From: Arthrobacter mobilis
Lineage (GTDB): Bacteria > Actinomycetota > Actinomycetes > Actinomycetales > Micrococcaceae
Assembly (NCBI RefSeq): GCF_012395835.1
Contig: NZ_JAAZSQ010000013.1
Location: forward strand, 11,821-48,451
DNA length: 36,631 bases
Direction of reading: 5' to 3'
The notes under the pieces are model-generated. The model saw only the letters and a program-made list of their open reading frames with translations, had not been told where the DNA came from and ran no database searches. Positions within the stretch are counted from its first letter, which is position 1. Each line of letters starts with the position of its first letter. The position numbers and the translations under genes are program-made. Of this stretch, positions 1 through 7,444 are shown one piece after another.

Positions 1-7
1 TCCCCGG

Positions 8-30
8 CCCGGCGCCGGGACCCGGGTCCC
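8..30. other. overlapping GC palindromes at window edge
   Basis: Two overlapping perfect palindromes, CCCGGCGCCGGG (8-19) and GGGACCCGGGTCCC (17-30), lie at the left edge. No gene reading into or out of this edge is visible. They could be the terminator of an upstream gene outside the window, but there is no T-tract and the function is inferred. Confidence 0.35.
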
Positions 31-69
31 GAAGCCCGCTTCATCCCGCGGCAGCACGCGCAATTATCT

Positions 70-110
70 TTGAACATCTGTTCAAGCGCAAGTCTTGAAC
101 AGATGTTCAA
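70..110. promoter_or_regulatory. twin TTGAAC-N4-GTTCAA operators upstream of betA
   Basis: Positions 70-85 and 95-110 each carry a 16-bp dyad TTGAAC-N4-GTTCAA. The spacers are ATCT and AGAT, so the copies are exact reverse complements of each other, with dyad centres 25 bp apart. The second copy supplies the putative -35 box of the betA promoter, so an occupied site would block RNA polymerase. Such dyads suit a TetR-type repressor. From memory, BetI sites are related TTGAAC/GTTCAA palindromes, but I cannot verify that here and no betI is in the window. Confidence 0.75.
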
Positions 111-123
111 CCTGCACTACTCT
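95..123 (+). promoter_or_regulatory. predicted betA promoter
   Basis: TTGAAC (95-100) and TACTCT (118-123), separated by 17 bp, form a plausible sigma70-type promoter about 160 bp before betA. The -35 hexamer lies inside the second operator dyad. The prediction rests on hexamer match and spacing alone. Confidence 0.5.
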
Positions 124-150
124 GCTTCCTATGACCCAAGTCACACCGCG

Positions 151-165
151 TTGCGTAATACGCAA
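151..165. promoter_or_regulatory. TTGCGTA-N-TACGCAA palindrome in betA leader
   Basis: A perfect 7-bp inverted repeat with a one-base centre (TTGCGTA, A158, TACGCAA) lies in the betA 5' leader, downstream of the predicted promoter. Its sequence is unrelated to the TTGAAC dyads. It may be a second operator, acting as a roadblock or serving a different regulator. Confidence 0.45.
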
Positions 166-284
166 TTGCGGGGAACCCGCCAACCGGCTTCCCCGGGCAT
201 GACGGTGTACTGGCAGCATCCGGAAGAAGGACGGCGGTCCGCCTCGGCGGCTGATCCGCACCAGATAGAAGGAGAGTCCGCAGC

Positions 285-2024
285 ATGACAGATATGAATT
301 ACGACTACGTCATCGTAGGTGGGGGAAGTGCCGGCTCCGTGCTCGCGGACCGCCTGAGCGAGGGAGGAACACGCAGCGTCCTGGTCCTCGAGGCGGGACG
401 AAGCGACTACCCCTGGGATCTCTTCATCCAGATGCCGGCCGCCCTGACCTTCCCGAGCGGCAATCCTTTCTATGACTGGCGCTACGAGTCCGATCCGGAG
501 CCCCACATGCACGGCCGCCGGATCGCCCACGCCCGCGGCAAGGTCCTCGGCGGTTCCAGCTCCATCAACGGCATGATCTTCCAGCGCGGCAATCCGCTCG
601 ACTACGAGCGCTGGGGGGCCGACCCGGGCATGGAAACCTGGGACTTCGCCCACTGCCTGCCCTACTTCAACCGCATGGAAACCGTCCTCGCCGCAGACCC
701 CGACGACGAACTCCGCGGCCACGACGGCCCGCTGGTGCTGGAGCGGGGCCCTGCCACCAACCCCTTGTTCCAGGCGTTCTTCAAGGCAGCCCAGGAAGCC
801 GGGTACCCGCTGACCGACGACGTCAACGGCTACCGCCAGGAGGGCTTCGCCGCCTTCGACCGCAACGTCCATAAGGGCCAGCGGCTCTCGGCCTCCCGCG
901 CCTACCTGCGCCCCCACAGGAACCGCCGCAACCTCACCGTCCTCACCCGCGCCCTGGTGACCAAGGTCAACTTCCGGGGCAACGTGGCCACCGGCGTCAC
1001 CTTCCGCCGCAACGGCAAGACCCACGTCGTCAATGCCGGTGAAGTGATTCTGTCCGGCGGAGCCATCAACACTCCGCAGCTGCTCCAGCTCAGCGGGGTG
1101 GGCAACGCCGGGTACCTGAAGACGCTGGGCATCCACCCGGTGGTGGACCTTCCCGGCGTCGGCGAAAACCTGCAGGACCACCTGGAGGTGTACATCCAGC
1201 ATGCCTGCAGCCAGCCGGTGTCCATGCAGCCGAACCTGGACCTGTGGCGGTACCCGCTGATCGGCCTGCAGTGGCTGCTGGGGCGCAAGGGCCCCGCGGC
1301 CACCAACCACTTCGAAGGCGGCGGCTTCGTCCGGTCCAACGACGACGTCGACTACCCGAACCTGATGTTCCACTTCCTGCCGGTGGCGGTGCGCTACGAC
1401 GGCCAGAAGGCCGACGCGAAGCACGGCTACCAGGTGCACATCGGGCCGATGTACTCCGACGCCCGCGGAACCCTGAAAATCAAGTCCACGGACCCGACCG
1501 TCCACCCGTCCATGCTGTTCAACTACCTCTCCACCGACCAGGACCGCCGGGAATGGGTCGAGGCCATCCATATCGCCCGGGACATCCTCGGCCAGTCCGC
1601 CCTGGCGCCGTTCAACGCCGGCGAGCTGTCCCCGGGACGCGAAGTGCGCACCGACGCCGAGATCCTCGACTGGGTGGCCCGGGACGCCGAGACGGCGCTG
1701 CACCCGTCCTGCACCGCGAAGATGGGGCCGGCATCGGACCCGATGGCCGTGGTGGACCCCCTGGACATGTCGGTCCACGGCACCCGCGGCCTGCGGGTCG
1801 TGGATGCCTCGGCGATGCCCTACGTGACCAACGGCAACATCTACGCCCCGGTCATGATGCTCGCCGAGAAGGCCGCCGACCTGATCGCCGGGAAGACGCC
1901 CCTGGCGCCCCTGCACGCGGAGTTCTACCGGCACGGGGTCAGCCCGCTTCAGCGGGGCGCGGGTGACGGACAGCAGCCAGGACGCCGCGCCGCCGAACCC
2001 GAGACCGTCGCGGCGAAGGGCTAG
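285..2024 (+). CDS. betA: choline dehydrogenase (GMC oxidoreductase)
   Basis: A 579-residue FAD-dependent GMC oxidoreductase, probably oxidising choline to betaine aldehyde. The N-terminus has the dinucleotide motif VGGGSAGS. The GMC signature [15 protein letters not shown] follows near residue 87-101, and the [12 protein letters not shown] segment is very like E. coli BetA as I remember it. Active-site candidates are His473 (in HPSCTAKMG) and Asn516 (in TNGNIYAP). Family members are about 550-560 residues. The extra length is a polar C-terminal tail of about 25 residues, probably disordered. The start is set by AAGGAGA at 270-276. betB begins 8 nt after the stop, so the two are co-transcribed. 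Another GMC alcohol dehydrogenase specificity is possible, but the betB partner and an APC permease favour choline. Confidence 0.85.
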   Translation: MTDMNYDYVIVGGGSAGSVLADRLSEGGTRSVLVLEAGRSDYPWDLFIQMPAALTFPSGNPFYDWRYESDPEPHMHGRRIAHARGKVLGGSSSINGMIFQRGNPLDYERWGADPGMETWDFAHCLPYFNRMETVLAADPDDELRGHDGPLVLERGPATNPLFQAFFKAAQEAGYPLTDDVNGYRQEGFAAFDRNVHKGQRLSASRAYLRPHRNRRNLTVLTRALVTKVNFRGNVATGVTFRRNGKTHVVNAGEVILSGGAINTPQLLQLSGVGNAGYLKTLGIHPVVDLPGVGENLQDHLEVYIQHACSQPVSMQPNLDLWRYPLIGLQWLLGRKGPAATNHFEGGGFVRSNDDVDYPNLMFHFLPVAVRYDGQKADAKHGYQVHIGPMYSDARGTLKIKSTDPTVHPSMLFNYLSTDQDRREWVEAIHIARDILGQSALAPFNAGELSPGREVRTDAEILDWVARDAETALHPSCTAKMGPASDPMAVVDPLDMSVHGTRGLRVVDASAMPYVTNGNIYAPVMMLAEKAADLIAGKTPLAPLHAEFYRHGVSPLQRGAGDGQQPGRRAAEPETVAAKG

Positions 2025-2032
2025 GGCAGCGC

Positions 2033-3535
2033 ATGAGCTTGGATACCCAGCTGTCCCTGGCCCCCGGCCTCTACCTCGACGGCGCCTGGCAGGAAGCGTC
2101 CGACGGCGGGACGACAGTCGTGCGCTGTCCTGCGGACGGGCGTGAAGTGGCGGTTGTCGCTTCGTCCACACCAGAGGACGCGGAGCGGGCGATTGCGAGT
2201 GCGCGCCACTCGTTCGACCACGGTCCGTGGCGGCGGCTTAGCGACATCGAGCGCGGCGCGGTCCTGCTCCGGGTCGCCGACCTGCTGGAGCGGGACAAGG
2301 CTGAATACGCCCGCGCCGAGGCCCTTGACACGGGCAAGCGCCTGGTGGAGGCCGAGTACGACATTGACGACATTGCCGCCTGCTTCCGCTACTACGGAAA
2401 GATCGCAGGCCTCGACGCCGGCAGGGTGATCGACACAGGACGGCCCAACGCCATCAGCCGCGTGGTCTACGAACCGCTCGGCGTGTGCGCGCTCATCGCA
2501 CCGTGGAACTACCCTCTCCTGCAGGCAGCGTGGAAGGTGGCGCCCGCCCTCGTCACCGGGAACTCCTTCGTGCTCAAGCCGAGCGAACTCACGCCCTCCA
2601 CGTCCATCCTGCTCATGGAGACGCTCACAGAAGCCGGCGTGCCCGCCGGCGTCGCAAACCTCGTGACGGGAACCGGGTCGAAAGTCGGCCCTCCGCTGAG
2701 TTCGGACCCGCGTGTGGACCTCGTCTCGCTGACCGGGAGCCTGGCGACGGGCCAGACGATCATGGCTGCCGCCGCCGAAACCGTCAAGCGCGTCGCCTTC
2801 GAGCTCGGCGGCAAGAACCCCAACGTTGTCTTCGCGGACGCGGACTGGGACGCCGCCGTCGACAACGCGCTGACCGCCGTCTTCCTGCACTCCGGACAGG
2901 TCTGCTCGGCAGGGGCGCGGCTCGTCATCGAGGAATCCATCGCCGAACGCTTCGTGGCCGAAGTGGTGGAACGGGCAAAGAAAATCCGGATGGGCGGCCC
3001 GTTCGATGCCAGCGCCGAGACCGGCCCGCTCATCTCCGCAAAACACCGCGACCAGGTCCACGCCTACGTCCAGGCCGGAATCGCCGAAGGCGCCGAACTG
3101 CTCTGCGGCGGATACATCCCCGACGAGGGGCCGCTCGCCGACGGCTTCTTCTACCCGCCCACCGTCCTGGGCAACTGCCGCGCGGGCATGAGCGTGGTGC
3201 AGGAGGAGTCCTTCGGTCCGGTGCTGACGGTCGAAACATTCCGGACCGAGGCTGAGGCCGTTACCATCGCAAACGATACCGAATACGGCCTGGCCGGCGC
3301 CGTCTGGACCTCGGATGCATCCAGGGCGCAGCGCGTGGCGTCCGCCCTCCGCCACGGAACGGTCTGGATCAACGACTACCACCCCTACGTCCCGCAGGCC
3401 GAATGGGGCGGCTTCGGGAAGTCGGGCATCGGCCGCGAGCTCGGCCGCGCGGGACTCGACGAGTACCGCGAGGCAAAACACATTTGGCAGAACATCCAGC
3501 CCGCACCCAGCCGCTGGTTCGGCTCGGAAGGCTAG
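2033..3535 (+). CDS. betB: betaine aldehyde dehydrogenase
   Basis: A 500-residue NAD(P)-dependent aldehyde dehydrogenase, of normal family length. It carries the cofactor-binding APWNYPLLQAAWK segment, the general base Glu in FELGGKNPN and catalytic Cys291 in SGQVCSAGAR. The C-terminal EWGGFGKSGIGRELG and the YREAKHIW motif are typical of BADH-like enzymes. It should convert betaine aldehyde, the BetA product, to the osmoprotectant glycine betaine in the cytoplasm. It begins 8 nt after betA, and coupling is likely. Other omega-amino-aldehydes are possible substrates, but the operon context makes BetB the best call. Confidence 0.85.
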   Translation: MSLDTQLSLAPGLYLDGAWQEASDGGTTVVRCPADGREVAVVASSTPEDAERAIASARHSFDHGPWRRLSDIERGAVLLRVADLLERDKAEYARAEALDTGKRLVEAEYDIDDIAACFRYYGKIAGLDAGRVIDTGRPNAISRVVYEPLGVCALIAPWNYPLLQAAWKVAPALVTGNSFVLKPSELTPSTSILLMETLTEAGVPAGVANLVTGTGSKVGPPLSSDPRVDLVSLTGSLATGQTIMAAAAETVKRVAFELGGKNPNVVFADADWDAAVDNALTAVFLHSGQVCSAGARLVIEESIAERFVAEVVERAKKIRMGGPFDASAETGPLISAKHRDQVHAYVQAGIAEGAELLCGGYIPDEGPLADGFFYPPTVLGNCRAGMSVVQEESFGPVLTVETFRTEAEAVTIANDTEYGLAGAVWTSDASRAQRVASALRHGTVWINDYHPYVPQAEWGGFGKSGIGRELGRAGLDEYREAKHIWQNIQPAPSRWFGSEG

Positions 3536-3584
3536 GACGAGCATTACCGGCCAAGCACCAACACAAGGGGGAAAACCGGCAGGA

Positions 3585-3618
3585 CTCCGGCAGCGGGCAG
3601 CGGTGCCCGCTGCCGGAG
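3585..3618. other. perfect 15-bp hairpin between betB and permease gene
   Basis: CTCCGGCAGCGGGCA (3585-3599) pairs perfectly with 3604-3618 across a GCGG loop, inside the 148-nt gap after betB. No T-tract follows. It may be a partial terminator or an mRNA-stabilising element that lowers permease expression relative to betAB. The hairpin is seen directly; its function is inferred. Confidence 0.6.
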
Positions 3619-3683
3619 CAGCCCCGCCGGAGCCAGCACCCGCGCCGCGCGGGTACCATCGTGCTATTCGACTAGGAGCTCAG

Positions 3684-5369
3684 ATGTCGGAACCCACAAA
3701 GACTGACACAGGCGGTATGGACGAGTTCGGCTATGCCCAGACCCTGGACCGCAGCATCGGCAAATTCGCCAGCTTCGCCGCCGGAGTCAGCTACATCTCC
3801 ATCCTCACTGGTGTATTCCAGCTCTTCTACTTTGGTTTCTCCATGGCCGGACCCGCCTACGCCTGGTCCTGGCCCATCGTTTTCGTCGGCCAGCTGATGG
3901 TCGCCCTCTGTTTCGCCGAACTCGCCGGCCGCTACCCGGTGGCCGGATCCGTCTACAACTGGGCCAAGAGGCTCTCCTCCGGCACCTACGCCTGGCTGGC
4001 CGGCTGGCTCCTGCTGCTTTCCTCCATGGTGGCCCTGGGAGCGGTCGCGCTGGCCCTCCAAATCACGCTGCCGCAGATCTGGTCCGGCTTCCAGATCATC
4101 GGCGACGGCACCGGCCAGTACGACTTCGCGGTCAATGGCGTGCTGCTGGCCAGCATCATGATCGGCATCTCCACGCTGATCAACGCCTTCGGCGTGAAGC
4201 TCATGACCCTGATCAACAGCGTCGGCGTGTTCGTTGAACTGGCTGCGGCCGTGCTGCTGATCCTGGCACTGGGATGGCATGTGGTCCGTGGCCCGGAAGT
4301 CCTCTTCGACACCGCGGGCTTCGGCGAAGGGCACCCGCTGGGTTTCTTCGGCGTCTTCCTGATCGGCGCCATGGCCTCGGGCTACGTCATGTACGGCTTT
4401 GACACCGCCAGCTCCCTCGGCGAGGAAACGAAGGACCCGAAGCGCACAGCGCCCAAGGCCATCCTGCGCGCTGTCACCGCCTCCTTCCTACTGGGCGGCC
4501 TGATCCTGCTCGGCGGGCTGCTGGCAGCTCCGGACCTGGGCGATCCGAAGGTAGGTTCTGCCGACGGCGGCCTGCAGTACATCGTGCTCTCGGTCCTGGG
4601 CGGCCCCTTCGGCAAGGCCTTCCTGGTGTGCATCGTCGTGGCCGTGTTCGTCTGCACCCTGGCAGTCCACGCCGCCGCCATCCGGATGATGTTCGCCATG
4701 GCCCGGGACAACAACCTGCCGTTCAGCCGGCAGCTGAGCAAGGTGGATCCCGTCCGCCGGACACCTACCGTGGCAGCCATCGTCATCGGTGTCATCGCAC
4801 TGATCCCGCTGATCGTCAACGTGATGCAGCCGGCCATTTTCACCATCGTGTCCAGCATCAGCATCGTCCTGATCTACCTGTCCTACCTGCTGGTCACCGT
4901 GCCCCTGCTGCGGAACAGGTTCCGCGGGAAGTGGCCGCTGAAGGAGGAAGAGGCCGGCAAGGCCGGCTTCAGCCTCGGCAAGTGGGGCCTGCCGGTGAAC
5001 ATCCTGGCCGTGCTCTGGGGCGGGGCCATGACCCTGAACCTCATCTGGCCGCGGCAGGAGATCTACAACTCCGTTCCGCCGTTCGAGTGGTACCTGCAGT
5101 GGGGCGGAGTGCTGTTCGTCGGTGCCGCCGTGGTTGGCGGAACGCTCCTCTACCGCCTGAAGATCCGCCACCAAACCGGCGTGCTGGCCGAACACGCCGC
5201 GGCCCATCCGTCGCCGGGCTCCGCCCACACGGATCCTTCGGCTGCCACCCGCCTGGTGCCGGACCTTGTCCACGCCAGGGCCGCCCAGTCCCCTGCCGGC
5301 ATGGACCGTGGGACCCCTGACGCCCTGGCAGCCAATGCTGCCATGTCGGAGAAGGGCCCCGGGGCGTAG
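3684..5369 (+). CDS. APC-superfamily permease, probably amine/choline uptake
   Basis: A 561-residue integral membrane transporter with about 12 hydrophobic segments, from FASFAAGVSYISILTG near residue 30 to VLFVGAAVVGGTLLYRL near residue 485. It has the APC-type loop GFDTASSLGEETKDPKRTAPKAI after TM6. This layout fits the amino acid/choline transporter (ACT) branch of the APC family. A hydrophilic tail of about 70 residues, rich in Ala, Pro and His, follows the last helix. AGGAG at 3674-3678 sets the ATG at 3684. It follows betAB on the same strand and is closed by a strong hairpin, so it most likely imports choline or a related amine. Substrate identity is inferred from context only. Confidence 0.75.
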   Translation: MSEPTKTDTGGMDEFGYAQTLDRSIGKFASFAAGVSYISILTGVFQLFYFGFSMAGPAYAWSWPIVFVGQLMVALCFAELAGRYPVAGSVYNWAKRLSSGTYAWLAGWLLLLSSMVALGAVALALQITLPQIWSGFQIIGDGTGQYDFAVNGVLLASIMIGISTLINAFGVKLMTLINSVGVFVELAAAVLLILALGWHVVRGPEVLFDTAGFGEGHPLGFFGVFLIGAMASGYVMYGFDTASSLGEETKDPKRTAPKAILRAVTASFLLGGLILLGGLLAAPDLGDPKVGSADGGLQYIVLSVLGGPFGKAFLVCIVVAVFVCTLAVHAAAIRMMFAMARDNNLPFSRQLSKVDPVRRTPTVAAIVIGVIALIPLIVNVMQPAIFTIVSSISIVLIYLSYLLVTVPLLRNRFRGKWPLKEEEAGKAGFSLGKWGLPVNILAVLWGGAMTLNLIWPRQEIYNSVPPFEWYLQWGGVLFVGAAVVGGTLLYRLKIRHQTGVLAEHAAAHPSPGSAHTDPSAATRLVPDLVHARAAQSPAGMDRGTPDALAANAAMSEKGPGA

Positions 5370-5426
5370 GCTGGGCCCCTGCGGATCATAAGCACGGGAG
5401 CCGGGCAGCACCCGGTGCCCCTGAAT

Positions 5427-5466
5427 GAGCATCCCTTCGCCAGTGTCGACTGGCGGAGGGATGCTC
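5427..5466 (+). terminator. terminator of the bet operon
   Basis: An 18-bp stem (5427-5444 with 5449-5466) has one T-G wobble and a GTCG loop, and is followed by GTTTGTGTG. It lies 57 nt after the permease stop. It is one of the clearest terminators in the window. Confidence 0.85.
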
Positions 5467-5691
5467 GTTTGTGTGTCCCGGGCCGCTGCAAGCCTCCAGC
5501 ACCTTTTACCACTGCCGGGCGGATCAGGTACCGGTTTGCCGATTCCGTCCCGCGGTGCACGTAACTAAAAAAGACGGAATGAAACGACAGGCAGCCGGTG
5601 CATGGCTGGCCCCACGTGTAGTGCCGCAAGAATCTGTTGCAGCCCGCTTATTGGTTCCCCCGCCGCCGCGCTCGGAGCGGCGAGGGAACGC
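5467..5691. other. intergenic region, no convincing gene
   Basis: Between the bet terminator and the small minus-strand gene I see no ORF with convincing codon use or ribosome-binding site. The only clear structure is the hairpin at 5654-5689. Confidence 0.5.
5654..5689 (-). terminator. hairpin downstream of the 75-aa gene
   Basis: GTTCCC-C-CGCCGC (5654-5666) pairs with GCGGCG-A-GGGAAC (5677-5689), giving 12 pairs with one C-A mismatch and a 10-nt loop. It begins two bases beyond the stop codon of the minus-strand small ORF. No long U-tract follows, as is common for actinobacterial hairpin terminators. Confidence 0.55.
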
Positions 5692-5919
5692 TTAGTGGCC
5701 GGGACGGCCGCTTTCGGGCTCGGGCGGCGCTTTCGCGAGATGGAACTCTTCGGCAGGTATGAGGATTCGTTGCCCGGTGTGGAGATCCCGGGCCCAGAGG
5801 ACGCCGAGGTGGGGCGCGGAGACCTCAACGCTGCAGCGGATGGTGTGCCCGGCAGGGTCGGTGGCGGTCAGGATTTCGCCGCCGCGGAGTCGGGTGAGCA
5901 GTTCGTCCGATCGGTTCAC
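5692..5919 (-). CDS. small protein of unknown function, 75 aa
   Basis: I do not recognise this 75-residue protein. A GTG start at 5919 is preceded by AAGAGG at good spacing; an upstream ATG at 5997 has no such site. The protein starts NRSDELLTRLRGGE and then has alternating hydrophobic residues (ILTATD, TIRCSVEV, LGVLWAR, RILIPAEEF), suggesting a small beta-rich domain, with a Pro/Glu-rich tail. It lies 98 nt downstream of the IclR gene on the same strand and is followed by a hairpin. No signal peptide or membrane segment is seen. Confidence 0.5.
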   Translation of the reverse strand: MNRSDELLTRLRGGEILTATDPAGHTIRCSVEVSAPHLGVLWARDLHTGQRILIPAEEFHLAKAPPEPESGRPGH

Positions 5920-6017
5920 TGGAATCCTCTTTCGAGCTGGTGCGATGGTGCCGTAGCCGGCTTCGGGCGGCCGGACGGTATCTCGCCGGCACCGCAACCG
6001 TGCGTGGGACGGCGCCG

Positions 6018-6803
6018 TTAGTACACGGTGCTGGCGAGCAGGTCGGCCAGCCGCCGGGCTGCATGGCGCAGCTCGGGCACCCGGGCGACGAGGTCGTCCC
6101 GGGAAGAGGAGTGGACGGGAGCAGTGAGCGCGATGGATTCGGTCACCCCGTCGTTCCGGGAGGGGACGGCCACGGCGACGGAGACCACGCCGGTTGCCCG
6201 TTCATCCTCCGAGTAGGCATAGTCCTCGCCCGCCGCGGGCAGCCGCCGGCGGAGCTCCTCGAGGGTGAACCCAACGGGTTCGTACCTGAGCTCGACGGCC
6301 GCGGAGATAACTTCCGCCAACTGCTCCTCATCCAGGGCGGCAAGGAGGATCTTCCCCGCGGCGCCGACGGTCAGGGGCAGCCGGCGGCCCTGGGGCAGCT
6401 CGTAGCCGAGGGAGGCGGCCCCGACGACGCGTTCGACGAGCACACGCTCGAAGCCGAGACGCGTGTAAAGCGAGGCGGTCAGGCCGGTATTCTGCGCCAG
6501 CTGCTGGAGGATCGGCCGGGCCGAACGGGGCAGCGGATCGGCCTCGAGGAAGACGCGTGCCGCGGGCAGAACCGCGGGCCCGATGCGGTAGTTCTTATCC
6601 GTCTGGCTCACCAGTCCGGAGTCCTGCAGGACCCGCAGGATCCGCAAGGTGGTGGGCGAACTCATCCCGCAGTCCTTGGCAATCTGGTTCAGCCGCTGCG
6701 GGTGTTCGTAGCGCTGGAGCTGCTCGAACACCTGGATCGCGCGGGACAGCGAGCGCATGGCGCTGCCGGCGCGCGCCTCCGTGGAATTGGACTCGACCGT
6801 CAT
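6018..6803 (-). CDS. IclR-family regulator of the tct operon
   Basis: A 261-residue transcription factor of normal IclR length. Residues about 20-70 form the N-terminal winged helix-turn-helix, with a recognition segment near MSSPTTLRILRVLQ. The rest is the effector-binding domain, including the conserved LPLTVGAAGKILLA stretch. It is divergent from tctB across a 139-bp region, the usual arrangement of an IclR regulator and its target catabolic operon, so it probably senses the transported acid or its metabolite. AGGAT lies 11 nt upstream of the ATG. Whether it activates or represses cannot be read from sequence. Confidence 0.85.
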   Translation of the reverse strand: MTVESNSTEARAGSAMRSLSRAIQVFEQLQRYEHPQRLNQIAKDCGMSSPTTLRILRVLQDSGLVSQTDKNYRIGPAVLPAARVFLEADPLPRSARPILQQLAQNTGLTASLYTRLGFERVLVERVVGAASLGYELPQGRRLPLTVGAAGKILLAALDEEQLAEVISAAVELRYEPVGFTLEELRRRLPAAGEDYAYSEDERATGVVSVAVAVPSRNDGVTESIALTAPVHSSSRDDLVARVPELRHAARRLADLLASTVY

Positions 6804-6942
6804 TCTTTCATCCTACGCAATCCTGCCGTGACCGGCCGCACTTGACCCTGTGACGTGGACCATGCCATTATTTCAAAGCACGTTATTTAATTTTACTGTA
6901 TGAAATTCCACAACACTGTACGTAACTTCTTCAAGGATTCCC
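6804..6942. promoter_or_regulatory. divergent iclR-tctB promoter region
   Basis: This AT-richer spacer carries a possible tctB promoter, TTGACC (6842-6847) with CATTAT (6866-6871) at 18-bp spacing. It also has ATTTCA (6870-6875) and TGAAAT (6901-6906) in inverted orientation 25 bp apart, and the imperfect dyad TGAAATTCCA (6901-6910), which resembles TGGAA/TTCCA-type IclR half-sites. These assignments are weak. The strongest support is the divergent layout. Confidence 0.4.
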
Positions 6943-7443
6943 ATGACTTCAGTCACAGAAGAGAAGCCGGTGGCCAAGGTGCGCCGTTCCGTGCTCGCGG
7001 GCCAGGCGGTGCTGACGGCCGTCGGCGCCTACGTGCTGGCCGAGTCCGCCGGGCTCGGGCTCTGGAATGACCTCGGGCCTGGTCCCGGGTTCTTTCCGTG
7101 CATCCTGGGCGCAGCCCTCGTGCTGCTCTCGGCCGCCTGGTTCTTCCAGGAGCGCGCCGGGGTGCAGGCCGCCCCGGCTGCGGAAGCCTCCGACCGCTCG
7201 CAGGTGCGCGCCGTGGTGCTCAGCCTGCTGGTGCTGGCCGCCGCACTGCCGTTCATCGGCTTCCAGACAGGTGTCTTCCTGTTCCTGATGTACCACCTGC
7301 GGCTGCGGGCGCGGACCTCCTGGATCAAGTCGCTGGTGATCGCACTCTGCGGCAGCGTCGGCGTCTACTACCTCTTCACCCTGGGGCTGAACGTCTCGCT
7401 TCCCGAGGCCGGCCTTGTCCCCCTCAGCCTGATCGGACTCTGA
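6943..7443 (+). CDS. tctB: tripartite tricarboxylate transporter, small membrane subunit TctB
   Basis: A 166-residue membrane protein with four predicted helices: about residues 17-35, 50-68, 87-105 and 128-148. The loop GPGPGFFPCILG between the first two helices is the family hallmark. It forms the small membrane subunit of the TTT transporter with TctA. AAGGA at about 6933 precedes the ATG, and tctA starts one base after the stop. Gene order tctB-tctA-tctC is unusual only in that the binding protein comes last. Confidence 0.85.
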   Translation: MTSVTEEKPVAKVRRSVLAGQAVLTAVGAYVLAESAGLGLWNDLGPGPGFFPCILGAALVLLSAAWFFQERAGVQAAPAAEASDRSQVRAVVLSLLVLAAALPFIGFQTGVFLFLMYHLRLRARTSWIKSLVIALCGSVGVYYLFTLGLNVSLPEAGLVPLSLIGL

Positions 7444-7444
7444 C

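Noticed and set aside
141-2171. 676-codon open frame on the minus strand across betA
   Set aside because: It is the antisense of a well-supported GMC dehydrogenase gene. The translated product is compositionally biased (Gly, Val, Arg, His) with no family motif; such frames are common in GC-rich DNA.
5471-5695. 74-codon plus-strand frame after the bet terminator
   Set aside because: No ribosome-binding site, no motif, and it overlaps the hairpin and the end of the minus-strand small gene.
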